Source of the DNA: Saururus chinensis
Lineage: Eukaryota > Streptophyta > Magnoliopsida > Piperales > Saururaceae
DNA: 64,000 nt
NCBI GenBank assembly: GCA_035235625.1
Contig: CP141148.1
Span: 11,679,659-11,743,658, forward strand
Direction of reading: 5' to 3'
Within the stretch, counting starts at the first letter, position 1. Each line of letters opens with the position of its first letter. The position numbers and the translations under genes were made by a program. This document shows, piece by piece, positions 12,101 through 25,443 of this stretch. Under the pieces are notes generated by a model. That model ran no database searches. It worked only from the letters and a program-made list of their open reading frames with translations, and was not told where the DNA came from.

Positions 12101-13216
12101 TCCCAAGTGCATTCGGAGCCACCTAACGGTCCCCAGGGCTAGGTCCTATTCCCTCATCAGGGGCAATGAAATTGAATTTATCGTTAGTGTAGTATCACCT
12201 CCCTCTCCAAACTACTACATGGGAAACAAAAACCTGGATAAGATAAAAACCGATAGTAGGTTCTTCGTCTCCGAGCTACTACTTGGGAAACAAAAATCTC
12301 GAAAAGACAATCCCGTGTCTATGACCACGAAACCCACTTGATTTTGAGGACGCCAGCTCCTAATCAATTTAAAATTACATGAATTCAACTTCAGTTTATG
12401 CAAAGCCATTTGTAAAGTATCCCTTGTCAGTTAAAACTTACATGAGCCTTCATCTAACTTGAGTTCATGAAGAGCTATATGTAAATAAGACAAAGAGATC
12501 CCTTCTCTCTTAGAAATTGCCAAGAGTGCTTCATCAATAATATGGAAGTCTTTGTCACATTGAAAAGGACAACAAACGACTAAGTTTTAAAGTTTATAAG
12601 TAAGCAAGGAAGATAACTGTCACTAGAAAACTTTCTGTAAGTGAGAACTTATTATTTTTCCCATGTTTTGGTCTACATCTCTCTTTTCAATAAGTAGGGA
12701 GTAATTCAAGCTTTAAGAACCTTGGTATTTATTACAAGAAGGCGATCTAATGAAGATTATATGATGCAATCCAATGATGAGGGTAATGTAAGCATGTAAA
12801 GTTGGAGGAACCTTGCTTACGGTCAAATGAAATGAAATGAAATGAAATGTAAGCATATATTGTTACATCTTAAAACGAGTAGATCCAAAACAAATTATAA
12901 CACTTAAATTCTTGAAGTCTATAGAAAAGCCTTATGTAGGACAACATAAAACAAAAAATAGAACTTTCCTATTCAATTTGGCAACCAAAGAACCAGAAGC
13001 ATTAATTCACAAATACCCAAATTCAAAAGTAAAAATTTCATTGCAACATCAACCCAAATCTTCAATAGTAAAACACGAAAAGAACAAAAGAGTGAATAAA
13101 GGAGCTCAGGGAGGCAGGTACAGTGGTTGACCTGATTTCTTAGCAATATGATGGTGAGCCACTACAACAATCCGTGTGGGGATTTCAATCAAAACAGAGT
13201 TTATTATTGACCTTCA
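12101..13216. other. 3' flank of the NB-LRR gene; AAATG microsatellite
   Basis: There is no convincing gene. Five perfect copies of the pentamer AAATG occur at 12825-12849. A short imperfect duplication (ctactacatgggaaacaaaa and ctactacttgggaaacaaaa) lies at about 12213-12290. The rest is AT-rich spacer that would hold the 3' untranslated region of the gene ending at 13217. Confidence 0.5.
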
Positions 13217-15948
13217 TCAAGTAAGGTATTCCTCATCTACCCTTTCACCATCCCTAAATAACCTGTGTCGTACGATGGGGATGTGCTTCACTTTGGCATA
13301 TTCTTCTCCTTCTTTATCCCATACCTTCTTAATGAACTCTCTTGGCATGTTACGAAAAGTGTGGCTTTCTATTGCCTTGAGGTTCTCCACCCCAAATGGA
13401 GCCACCTCTAGCTTGCAACACTCATAAAAGTGCATCTCGGCGAGTTCCGGCATAGCTCCCTTCCCAATATGTACAAACCTCAACTCATCTAAGCCTAGGA
13501 TTACTAAAATTTTGAGCTTCAGAAATCCGTCCTCTCTGCATGACATCTCTTCCCCACAGAAAGTCTCGCTCCGAAGGCGGAGATCCCGTAACATGGGCAA
13601 ATGCTGCAAGGCATTTAGAGGGTCCTCCCTTGGACCTGTGCCTTGTAATTGTAAATTCACAAGACTCAAGAGTGACCCACTCTTCAAGGCATTGAGGGGC
13701 CAGTGGAATGCTATGCTCTGCAGGGTAGGCGAAAGTGATGACACGAAGTCTGAATCAAGTGGCTCTTTCTCACCTTTATTTATTCTTATAAAGAGCCTCT
13801 CTAAGTGTCTCAGTTTCGTGAGGGAATCACAAATAGTGTTCCAGTCTCGTCTTTTCACACAAGTGATGTGTAGCCATCTCAATTCTGAGAGCTTCCCCAA
13901 TTCATTGGCCTGCTCCGTGCCCCCATCCATCCGAATAGTGCTTAACTCATATAAGTATTTTAATGTGCTGAGTCTTGTTGGCATCACCACACCTTCTACC
14001 GTGTTTTTAAGGCTAACAAGTAAATTGCGAATAGCATGTAGACGAAGGATTTCAGTGGGCAACTCTGTAACATTCGTTCCATATAGATTAAGAGTTTGTA
14101 ATTTGCACAGGTTACCGATGAACTTGGGAATCGTGCCAATATTTGTAAATGACAAACTCAAGTATCTTAGGAGGTAAAGCTTAACAATTTCACTAGGAAA
14201 TACTTGGATTGTCCCCTATCTAGATTTAGCACCCTCAACATTCGAAAGCTCAGCAATGCAGGAATATATTTTGGACCCAACATGAGCAGAGTACGAAGTC
14301 GAGAGAAACTTCTGCCCTGTGGATATTGAGCAATGTCATCGCTGCAGACTGACAAACGACGGACTTCCTCGTTCGGATTTATGTCATCTGTTGCCAAAGT
14401 AAAGAAATTTCCCTCCCTCCTTTTTTGACTGATTAGCCGATGCATTAAGTCATGAACCTTACATTTCCAAATTCTTCCATCAAAATAATAATCAACTACC
14501 TCAACTAAGCTCCTATGAACAAGTTCCTGGAGGTAGTTATAGGCAAGGTCTTCAGGGATTTGTTCATTCATTGGCTTTACAAAGCCCTCAGCAACCAATT
14601 GTTGAATAAGTTTAAATATATTAACTTCATAGTCTTCTGGATATAAACCAAAATATAAGAAGCAATACTTGAGATAGTGAGGGAGATCATCATAACTCAG
14701 CCAAAGCACTTGGTTCATAAAATCCACGGTTTTGGTTTTCTCTAGAGTTGCACTGAGATTTGTAAGTACCTTATTCCATTCACTCGTTGTCTTTGTCATT
14801 AAAAGCCCACCCATAGTCACAATTGCTAGAGGCAATCCTTTGCATATTTTGAGGATAAAATCTATTGATGGACTTTCAATTTCAGGGGGAGGAGTTGCAC
14901 CAAAGGCCTTCTTGCAAAATAAGGTGCATGCCTTCTTTTCGGGTAGAGTTTCCATTTTGTAGACATTTTCTTGGTACAGTGAGCAATACCATGCAACATG
15001 ATGATAACGAGTAGTTATTATAATTCTACTATTCAGCTCATTTTGAGGAAACACATACCTTAAGTCATCCCATGCACTTTCAGTCCATACATCATCTAAA
15101 ATAACTAAATACCTCTTTGTCTTCATATAATCCTTGAGATCTCCAACTAGTTGCTTGATGTGCTCGGTTTCGTTAGAAGAATGTTGTTGCTCCATGCCTA
15201 CGGAATTTCCCCCCTTAATGTTCATGAAGCTATTGAACATATTTTTGAGGAGTACAATTTGGGAAACTTTCTGAGATACAGTAACCCATGCACAACAGTT
15301 GAATCTTTTTTGCACCGTCTCATTCTCATAGACTTTCCGAACTAGGGTCGTCTTGCCAAGACCCCCCATCCCGAACACAGAGATCACTACAAGTCCCGAG
15401 TCTTCTTTAAGCAATTTCTCCATCAGCTCATGCTTGGGCTTCTCAATGCCTACGATCTCTGAATCGTCAGTAAACAATGGCTGGATCAGTCGTCGTCGAG
15501 TGTTGTCTGAAGCACTAGAGCTGGTGACTCCACTGATCAGTGATGTATTGGCAAACATATTCTTCCTCTCTTCAATTCCATGAAAGAGGCTTTTAATCCT
15601 TTTAATTTCTGTGCCAATTCGATGTTGTGCTCTACGCTTTTCGGTGAAGTGGACAAAACTGCCAAGAAGGCTGGGCTGATCATCATGGTTTTGTGGTCCT
15701 AGGCAAAGTAGAAACTCATCCACTACATTCTCAATATCATAAGCCACATCCCTCACTTGTCTCACCCATTCTCTTACAATTTCTCCAGTGTCTTGCATAT
15801 GATCTACATCTTTCAAAAAAGCCCATATGCTCCTGAGAGTTTTTTCAAGTTGGACCACTTCATGGCACACCCCACCCAACAAGTCCGCCTCTTCCTTGAT
15901 TACATCGGCTAGGTACTCCACAACAAGACCCACCGCATCTCCGGCCAT
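13217..15948 (-). CDS. CC-NB-LRR disease-resistance protein, RPM1-type, one frameshift
   Basis: Intracellular immune receptor of the coiled-coil NB-LRR class, which senses pathogen effectors or modified host proteins and triggers defence. The first frame (15948-14167, 593 residues) opens with an Rx-type coiled coil and an EDVID-like VRDVAYDIENVVDEF (about 66-79). It continues with a P-loop GMGGLGKTT (193-201), kinase-2 LVILDDVW (281-288), RNBS-B SRIIITTR (307-314), GLPLA (371-375), RNBS-D (about 426-440) and VHD in the MHD position (498-500). The LRR part continues in another frame (14161-13217). The paralogue at 25444-27137 has one extra base here (caaatcc against caatcc), so a single missing base near 14210 breaks a reading frame of about 910 residues, close to the usual length. 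It has no introns, as is common for this group. The lesion may be real or a sequencing error; family assignment is firm. Confidence 0.9.
14208..14211 (-). other. Single-base deletion in the NB-LRR gene
   Basis: On the plus strand the gene reads acttggattgtc, whereas the paralogue reads acttggatttgtc. The missing T (A on the coding strand) moves the frame from the NB-ARC/early LRR frame into one that stops at 14167, while the LRR continues in the other frame. Confidence 0.8.
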
Positions 15949-16534
15949 TTTTCAAGCTCTAGTTTTCTGTCTTAGATCGATCCCTCTGTGTAAAACTTCT
16001 GTTGCTGAAAGAGCAAATGAGGAAGGAATGCCCTTCCATCCTTACAAGTCTTCCCAAGTCAAATGATAAACTTGGTTGGATGGCCCACCAGACACATGCA
16101 GAGTTGTTGAAATTATTGAGCGTGTGGGGCCATGGATGCATGGTCATGTTTGTGCTGAAGCAGATAAGCGTGGTCTTCCAGAATAGATGAAGAGTAACCT
16201 ACAAATGCACGCGAAACTACGAACATACGCTTAGAAATCTTTCTACCCATGGTCACCCTTGTAATACTGCACAACTTGATACAATTCATGAAGCCATGAA
16301 TAGTGTTTTTTGGCCATTTTTATTGATTATTTCAACAAAAGTAGGCGAGAAGGGTGGGGAGAATCCATAACAGCTGGGAACCGCAAATCTTATCATTCAA
16401 ACTATTTTCCAGGTTCTTCTTAACTATTCAATTTCTCTTCCTCGCACTCACGAAACTATTGATCATTTTTTCTGATTGGGGAAAATGACCTAGACACGCT
16501 ATATTATAAATATATTATAAAAAACAGTTGAATC

Positions 16535-16829
16535 TAGTGTTGCACTCGTGTTGGGTTCTGGTTGAGTTTTGCCAAACACGAACCCGATACCACTTATAAC
16601 ATAAACCCGACACGACTAGAATAAATCCGATCCATTTAAAATTTTATTTTTTAAATTAATTTTTAAATTTTTTTAAAAATAGTGTTAATATATATTAAAA
16701 ATTTTATATTTATAATTTTATTCGGGGCAAGTCAGGTTAGATCACCTAAAACCCAAATTTCAATACCAAAGCTGACTCATTAAGGTCGGGTCGGGTTTTA
16801 CCATATACCTAACCTAAATGGCATCCCTA
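16535..16829. mobile_element. hAT-type MITE, about 295 bp
   Basis: The element starts tagtgttgcac and ends ggcatcccta. It is flanked by near-identical 8-bp sequences (gttgaatc at 16527-16534 and attgaatc at 16830-16837), as expected for hAT target duplication. Its interior (aacccgataccactta, gggtcgggtttta) matches, in reverse orientation, the element at 56265-56566. Confidence 0.7.
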
Positions 16830-16929
16830 ATTGAATCTTCTCTATGTTCTCTCAGTTTAGTAAATTTTTCGTCTTGCCTTAGAACCCCTTCCGTGAACAT
16901 ACATATTATCCCAAGACTCTGATTTTTCT

Positions 16930-17008
16930 AAATAAAGTTTCTCAATGAGCTCATTCTTGGGCTTCTCAATGCCTACAATATCATAGTACTTCATGAACAT
17001 AGGCTTAG
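16930..17008 (-). pseudogene. NB-LRR gene relic, about 80 bp
   Basis: On the minus strand this reads as a short stretch around IVGIEKPKNELIEKL, matching residues around 165-180 of the NB-LRR at 13217-15948 (IVGIEKPKHELMEKL) just before its P-loop. At the nucleotide level tgggcttctcaatgcctac is shared exactly. It is a surviving scrap of another family member, in the same orientation as the neighbours, cut off by the element at 17015. Confidence 0.75.
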
Positions 17009-17014
17009 CCTATC

Positions 17015-17313
17015 TAGGGGTGGCTAACATGTGGACCGCTTGTGGGTTGCCTATATGCCCTGCCCAATAGGGCCATTGCCACCCTGCCCCGTTAACTATG
17101 GTTAGCCGGTGTTTTCTTTTTTTTTAAAAAAAAAAAAAGTTATCGGAGTAGGCCTACAACCCCTCAAAGGGGGCCAATGGCCATGCCAGGCTCACCTCCC
17201 ACCACTATGGGTTGGGCCCGACCTAACCCGCTCCAAGAGAGGGATGTAATGGACCCAGCTATCCCACCAAAATGGGCCGTGGATAGGGCCCAACTAACCA
17301 ATTGCCACCCCTA
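17015..17313. mobile_element. hAT-like nonautonomous element with GGCC-rich interior
   Basis: Perfect 10-bp terminal inverted repeats TAGGGGTGGC and GCCACCCCTA bound a GC-rich 299-bp segment with an internal T/A homopolymer run near 17117-17139. I see no convincing target duplication. The ends resemble widespread plant hAT MITEs. Confidence 0.55.
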
Positions 17314-17480
17314 CCCGAAAGCCCATGGCTTGGCTTGCGCCCATATAAGTTTCAAGACGAGCCAAAATTTTGGCCTTAGCTCAAGGCCTGGGCTGGGCTT
17401 TGGAAAAGAATTTTCAGGCCTAGCCCAATCCGTGCGCAATGCTATAGTAGGGCTTGTTTAGTGGGGTGGTGGACATGGAA
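17314..17480. repeat. GGCC-rich repeat fragment
   Basis: Composed of motifs such as caaggcctgggctggg and ttttcaggcctagccc, similar in style to the ends of the hAT element at 30692-31506 (ttttttcaggccgggcc). Probably half of a related element. Confidence 0.45.
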
Positions 17481-17769
17481 TAGAAAGAGGTAGGGGCATT
17501 TAGGTAACTTTAAGTCACATGTGTGTAAGGTCATTTCTAACATTTTAGTGAAACTACATACATTTTTAATATTTCAGTCTCATTAATTTGATCTAACGGC
17601 CTACTAGCCACCCCGGCAATTGGTTATTTAAGCTAATCTAATCTAATATGTTATGCTGACATTATAATAATGCAAAACTATAATGCGATTTGCGATGTAA
17701 TGAAGATATATCTTTCTTTAGCTTTTCTACCTTTCTAGTAGAATTGATCATTCAACAAAGGTAGTTTAA

Positions 17770-18175
17770 GAGGTTGTTTAGGTGTTGAATTTTTTAGAAA
17801 CGAAAGTAGAATTTTTTAGAATTAATTTCAATAATTTACTTCCGAATCAAAATTAAGTTCGATAACGGAAGTTTTTAGAATAAATTTGGATGTCGAGTTA
17901 AACGTATTTTTAAAATTTTAAACTAATATAACTCTCTCTCTCTCTCTCTTGAACTTATGCTGGGAGCCAAAATTGACGGAATCACCTTACGAGGTAAAAT
18001 TTTTAGGTGATTCGGTGATTCCGGTCAACTCTGTCTTAAAACTGCGTATAATAAATTTTTAGGTGAAATTTTTAATTCTGCCCACCTTTTGCAAACAAAC
18101 ATAATTCTAATAATTCAGGCTAAAATTGGGATAGAACCGATAAAATTTTACATGAAAACAGCCCCTAAAATTCAC
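17770..18175. repeat. Possible MITE with a (CT)n tract
   Basis: The left end reads gaggttgttta and the right end, reverse-complemented, reads aggggctgtttt, resembling the GGGGCTGTTT ends of common plant MITEs. A CT microsatellite lies at about 17934-17949. Target duplication was not found. Confidence 0.35.
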
Positions 18176-19384
18176 TTTTGTGCTTAAAACAATTCTTTAA
18201 GTGTACACATACTAGCATAACTCAAGGTAAGTTAACTCGTAATATGTGAACTAGTATGTCACTATGCAATGAGACCAAAATGAACAACCTATTGTAGAGT
18301 GGCACTTGGCATGGAAAATTGATTGTAGTTGGTTAACTCCCAAACTTTTTATTGGTTAATAGACTGAAATTGGTTTTCATTGCCATGCTCTCCTCTCCAA
18401 CGGGTGACTCATTTAGTGCTTGTTTTATATGGGCACATTTAAATTTATTTCAAATTTTAAACATATTTTTCATTTGTATTGTATTTAGTAGTTCAAACTC
18501 TTGACTCAATACTAAACCTCAATCCACTAGCATACCTTATCGTGACAATATATGTACTCATTTGCCGCTTAGATAAAAAGAAAAAGTATGTGCTTCATTG
18601 TAACTTCTTTACTAGAAAAGCATGATTCCATCACCTAATGAGCATAAGATTTCTTTATATTATTTCCAAAACAATTCGGAAACACATAAGCTAACAAGAT
18701 GTAGACAACTGTGATGGCACAATATTTTACACACCTTTTTTGGGTAATATTTTCTTTATGTTCAGGTGTGGAATATCTAAGGTTGATTAGACTTTATTAG
18801 AGAATTTCCATTATAAAATGCTCTTAATTTTACTAAGCTTACTAGTTTCAACTTTCGAGTAATCTCTATATCATTGATAATATCGATTCCCCACTTGGAC
18901 ATGGGACACGTTGGTTTTGTGGTCCTAAGGAATAAACAATGGAAAAACTTCTACTGAATTATTATCTAATTTAGTTGGCTTCATGGATTAAAGAAGCTTT
19001 AAAAAAAAAAAATGAAGTCATGAAGTTGTCTTCCCAGCAATTTCTAGTAGGATTGAATATTCAACATAAATAGGTAGCGTTGAGACAAATCAGTTGCACC
19101 TAAATTTGACCCATTCAAACAAATGATAAAATGGGTAGGAGTGTCAGTTGTGCAATTTGAAGCCTCAACGTTGTCTCTTACTGGAAGCTTCTTAAGAGGA
19201 ATTAATCAAAATGGCCTTGTAATACATCGTATTACACAGAATATCATCAACTTTTAAGTAATACACAAAATGAACTTACGCACATGTAAACCACCACACA
19301 TGTGGCAGAATTATCTAAAATACATTTTTTTTCATTTTATTCTTTTTAACTTCACCAAATAACTATTTCTCATTTCTCCCACCT
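18176..19384. other. AT-rich spacer, nothing recognised
   Basis: Short open frames only; no similarity to a known gene or element was recognised. Confidence 0.4.
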
Positions 19385-19735
19385 TTGCCACTGGCTCAGC
19401 CTCTACCATCGATTATACTATCTTTACCACCAACTTCGTCATCTTCGCCACCGCCTCCATTTTATCCAATTCCGTCTTCTCCTTCTCATCCACTGTCACC
19501 TTCTCTACCTCTCTTCTTTTGTCATCTCCTCCTCTTCTTTTTCCTTCTCTCTTCCTCCCCCTTTTCCTCCTCTCCTCCTCTCCTCCTCTTCATTTTCCTA
19601 CTCTCCCCCTCTTCCTCCTCATCCACCTCTTAGTCCTCTTCTTCCCTCCCTCTGCTCCTCTTTCTCTCTCCTCTCCTCTCTCTCTTCCTCTTCCTCTTTT
19701 TCTCCTCACTTGCCTCCTCTTCCACTCTACTATAA
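19385..19735. repeat. Pyrimidine (CT) low-complexity tract
   Basis: About 350 bases are almost pure C and T on the plus strand (ctcctcttctttttcc and similar). The Ser/Pro/Leu-rich open frames here are products of base composition, not genes. Confidence 0.85.
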
Positions 19736-20399
19736 TCAAAGAAGACTGGTTATAAACTAGCCGGTAGAGTGATTAGTGATGTGTTAACAACTTTATCTAT
19801 TTTGGATCAATAATTAAGATGTTAAAGATTTGAATCACCCATATCCTTTGTTGTATCTCATTCAGTATATATAGACTATGTAAGTCCTGACTCATTATTG
19901 AAATGCTTTGTACACTCTACTTAGATTGCTCGTCATGATGAGGATGTAAGACCTACACGTGGGTATAGGCATGTGTGTAAAACTTGCTTATTTTTTTAGC
20001 ATGCTAGGTGCAAGCATAGCCTATTTAAGTAAATGGTTTTATTTATCAAGCTAGATCATTTCATCCCCTTATGTATTTCCTCTACCTTCCTATAGCTTGA
20101 TTTTATTTGTTGGCCTTCTTCATATAATTTAGGTGATTTTTAATTCACTATTCAATTTTCATTATCAACCCTATTCACCCCCTCTAGGGTTGTTAACGTT
20201 CCTTTTCAAGGTCTATCCCCTCCTCCCATCACTCTAATTTATAGTGCCTTCTTCCAATACATTACATCATTGAATACCTGCATTAAGTTACAAACATTAG
20301 AATAGAATGAGCTTAAGTTACAAGCAATTGGTGATTCACATATTCTTTTAGAACCATTTCTAATGAGAGGATAAAAAGATGACAACTTCCTTGATATTC
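19736..20399. other. Spacer, nothing recognised
   Basis: No coding sequence or repeat structure was recognised. Confidence 0.4.
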
Positions 20400-20512
20400 A
20401 CTCTCGGTGTATCTCACTCTCTCTCCTCTATCTCTCTACCCTCTCTCTCCTCACTCTCTCTCCTCTCTCTCTACACTCTCTCTCCTCTCCTCTCTCTCTC
20501 AAATGCACTCTA
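20400..20512. repeat. CT-rich simple repeat
   Basis: Interrupted runs of ctctctct alternate with cctct. It borders the AT-rich start of the CACTA-like region. Confidence 0.8.
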
Positions 20513-20739
20513 TCTCTTTTATTATAAATTAAAATTTAAAATTAATAAGAAATTTTAAGAAATAAAATATATTATATATAAATAGTGAAAGTTTAATCTA
20601 TTATTAAGAGTACCTTTTATTGAAAATTTAATATTTATATATTATATAGATAAATAGTAAATATTGAATAAAATATATTATATTTAAGAAGTTTATTTTA
20701 AAAATAATATTTATTTATTAAATAAAATTAATTAATAAA

Positions 20740-21205
20740 GTCATTAGCTACGTTATATTACAAGCGGCGCTAATAATGTAACTATTAGCGTTGCTTGTAG
20801 TAAAGCGTTGCTAATAGTTCTATATTTTTTACTTTTTATTTAAAATTTATAATTATTACTGACGCATTTTAAACAATGTCACTATTTTTAAAAATATTAG
20901 CGACGCTTAAAGATAAGCGTCACTAATAGTTATAATTTTTTATTTAAAATATATATCTTTTAATGACACTTGTTTAAAACATCTTTAGTAGTATAACTAT
21001 TAGCAATATTTATTAAAAAGTGTCGCCAATAGTTTTATTAGTAGCGACGTTTTTTGCTAATATCTATATATTATCGACGCTTAACAAAAAGTGATATATA
21101 TTTTATTTCATCACTAATAATTGTTTAACTAATAGGATGTTTATTAGTTGCTTTTAGTGACGTTTTTTATTGCGTCATTAATAATATATTTTATTGTTGT
21201 GATAT
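20740..21205. mobile_element. CACTA-like subterminal repeat region
   Basis: Many copies of a degenerate motif of the kind ttagcgacgctt and aagcgtcactaatag occur in both orientations, the hallmark of the subterminal arrays of plant CACTA (En/Spm) transposons, where transposase binds. The right end reads ttttattgttgtg near 21191-21203, a decayed version of the family terminus TTTCTTGTAGTG. No transposase is visible. The left end was not located. Confidence 0.55.
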
Positions 21206-21228
21206 ATTTATAGAGATAATTTAATTTT

Positions 21229-21486
21229 TTAATTATTTTCAAGTGCGCCACCCCTCCGGATTACATATCCTAGCCTTACTTCCATTTCCACTGATACGCC
21301 ACTCTTTGAGACGAGGCCCGCATCGGTGAGGGGCAGGTTACATGGACACGGGGCCATGCTGACCCACAGTGGCTCCGCATTGTCGACTCCGTTCCCATGC
21401 TGCATCACGATGACGCTCTGCACCATCTCCAGGACATGCACTTGCTCCTGCTTGCCAACCCCCATATGCACCACAAAGGACGACAC
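21229..21486 (-). other. Unrecognised 85-residue open frame beside the CACTA-like end
   Basis: The frame has a balanced composition, with segments such as HVLEMVQSVIVMQHGNG and EMEVRLGYVIRRGG, and lies in GC-richer DNA than its surroundings. I do not recognise a family. It could be a gene fragment carried by a CACTA element or a chance open frame; there is no start context or splice evidence. Confidence 0.2.
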
Positions 21487-21539
21487 GTCGATGGCAGATG
21501 TTAGTGGAAAAGCCTTTAGTATTGCTAAACGCCCTTGGG

Positions 21540-22339
21540 TGATAAAACTTTTCGCTGGTTACTTGATGTAGGTGATATCATTTCATGCAGTGAGGAAACA
21601 CTACTTTGAGCTATTTTTCTTTCCACATCAATTATACGTGATCTTCCTTATGTGGATATTAGGGATTTCATTTTCAGCATGGTTATAGGGCCTATATTCT
21701 TATTTGCACTGGGTCGTTTTTTGAGATTTTTCCAATCAAGAACAACAGTTTGACATATTCTCAGCTCATTGCTTTCCATGCCATACGGTGGAATTGGTGT
21801 TCACAAAGCCAACAAGTATTTTCTAATAACTGCCTTCTCAATCAATCTCTATTATTCTGTCTTTGTCAAAATATATGTATTTGTTCACGGGAATATATTT
21901 TTATTTGTCAATACGGTAGATTTGAAGTATGCTCTTAGTTAACTTTATTTTCGTATAAAATTGTATTATATAAAATAATAAAATTTTACTATACTACAAA
22001 AGTGTAAAATTTTATTCTTTAAGTTAATATGATATTTTACCATTTGAATATGTCTAAGCTAGACAAAAATGCTTGGTTAATAGATGATGGGAGCCAACAA
22101 CATAGAGAAGAAGGGGAAGGAAGAATACTTTTAATCCTAAAAACTTATTTTTTTCATGATTATAGGAAATGCAAAATTTTACTCCTTCAAAAAAAGCAAA
22201 TAATTAAAATGGAAAACAAAATTAATAAATAAATATATTAAACATTAAAAGTAGAAGGAAACAAAAGCTAATATTTACTAGAGACGTGGGGAGAGCATAA
22301 CTTCATGGTAAGGAAGTTTAGAACGATATATATAGAGGT
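21540..22339. other. AT-rich spacer, nothing recognised
   Basis: Short open frames only. Confidence 0.4.
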
Positions 22340-23215
22340 GTGCTTCTGTCCACGGCTTCCACAAACCCCTGAAGTGGAGTTGTGATTTGATTTTCTAAGA
22401 TGGGATAGTCCATCCAGTAGCTACTCGTGATGAGTCCTTGGAGACCATGGAATCTCTACTTCTTCCCATTTGAGAAGCTCCAAGTTTGGTTTGAATATCT
22501 TAAAGAGGGCGGCTGCGGGCTTGGTCCCACGTAATGACGAAAAATCCCATTTCCGATTTCTAAACAGCACTTCATCAATTCCCCGTGATGCTCAATCAGA
22601 GGTAGAATGCAAGATCCCATGTTTCCGACCAGCTGATCAAGAACAACTCTCAGTGCAAGAGGAGCAGGAGAAGATAAGTCCACCCGGTGAAGCGCCTCCC
22701 GGGTGTCCTGTGAACCTCAGTGGAAGATTGCAGATACAAACCAGTGATCCGTGAGAAGGCTGTCGGTGTAAACAGGCACGTACCCAACCGAACGCCTATC
22801 ACACCCGTGCCTGTTGTGGGTCGTCCGGAGGTATCGAACTGTACATCTTGTCAACAGGCCGGGGCATTGCAAATGTCTGGCAATTTGGCATTGCTGGACG
22901 GAGATGGATTTGCACACCGGAGAAAGGATTATCAAGGAGAGGTTCGGCGACATCCCTTATACGGCTAGGGAGGGGTGGGAGGAAGATGAGCCACCCGTGC
23001 TGGGAAATTGGGCAGGTGCATATCACGGTATCGCCGTCAACCTTCGGAGAGGCTGTAGAAGCTGTCGGCGCCTTCCTTCTTCAGGGACCCAAAGCCAGGG
23101 CCGCTCGAGCGCTTACCAGGCTCTGGTTGTGGCATACGGCTCCAAAGCGGACGTAGTCGGTGACTCCTAGCCGTAGCTAGATGAGGGACGACCAGCCCGC
23201 GTCCAATTTGTGGAA
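22340..23215. other. GC-rich island, possibly organelle-derived
   Basis: Base composition rises sharply relative to AT-rich DNA on both sides, and several overlapping open frames occur on both strands (for example 22814-23170 and 22848-23156 plus, 22799-23026 minus) without a clearly preferred frame. The texture resembles plant mitochondrial intergenic or open-frame DNA, but I could not identify a specific organellar gene. It may be a nuclear insertion of mitochondrial DNA or an exon-rich gene relic. Confidence 0.3.
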
Positions 23216-25210
<1,995 letters not shown>

Positions 25211-25443
25211 TAAATATGACAAATATGTAACTGATAAAGTGGTATGGAAGAACTTTTTCCATTACCTTCCATTTAGATAACATTCGGATAAAATTATTCT
25301 CTTATTTACTCATCAAATAAATTTAGTAATACTATTTAACTTTTTAACGGTACGGTACAGACTTTAGAATGTGTATCATTAGTAGCCCTACTAGGAGCTA
25401 GTTGCTTTGGCTCATTACTTCCTACTATTGCATTGCCAACTCC

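Noticed and set aside
12912-13130. 72-residue plus-strand open frame beside the NB-LRR gene
   Set aside because: Lys-rich chance frame in AT-rich 3' flank with no family resemblance.
13512-14177. 221-residue plus-strand open frame
   Set aside because: It is antisense to the LRR region of the NB-LRR gene.
19385-19755. Ser/Pro/Leu-rich open frames
   Set aside because: They are products of a pyrimidine-only low-complexity tract with no stop codons by composition.
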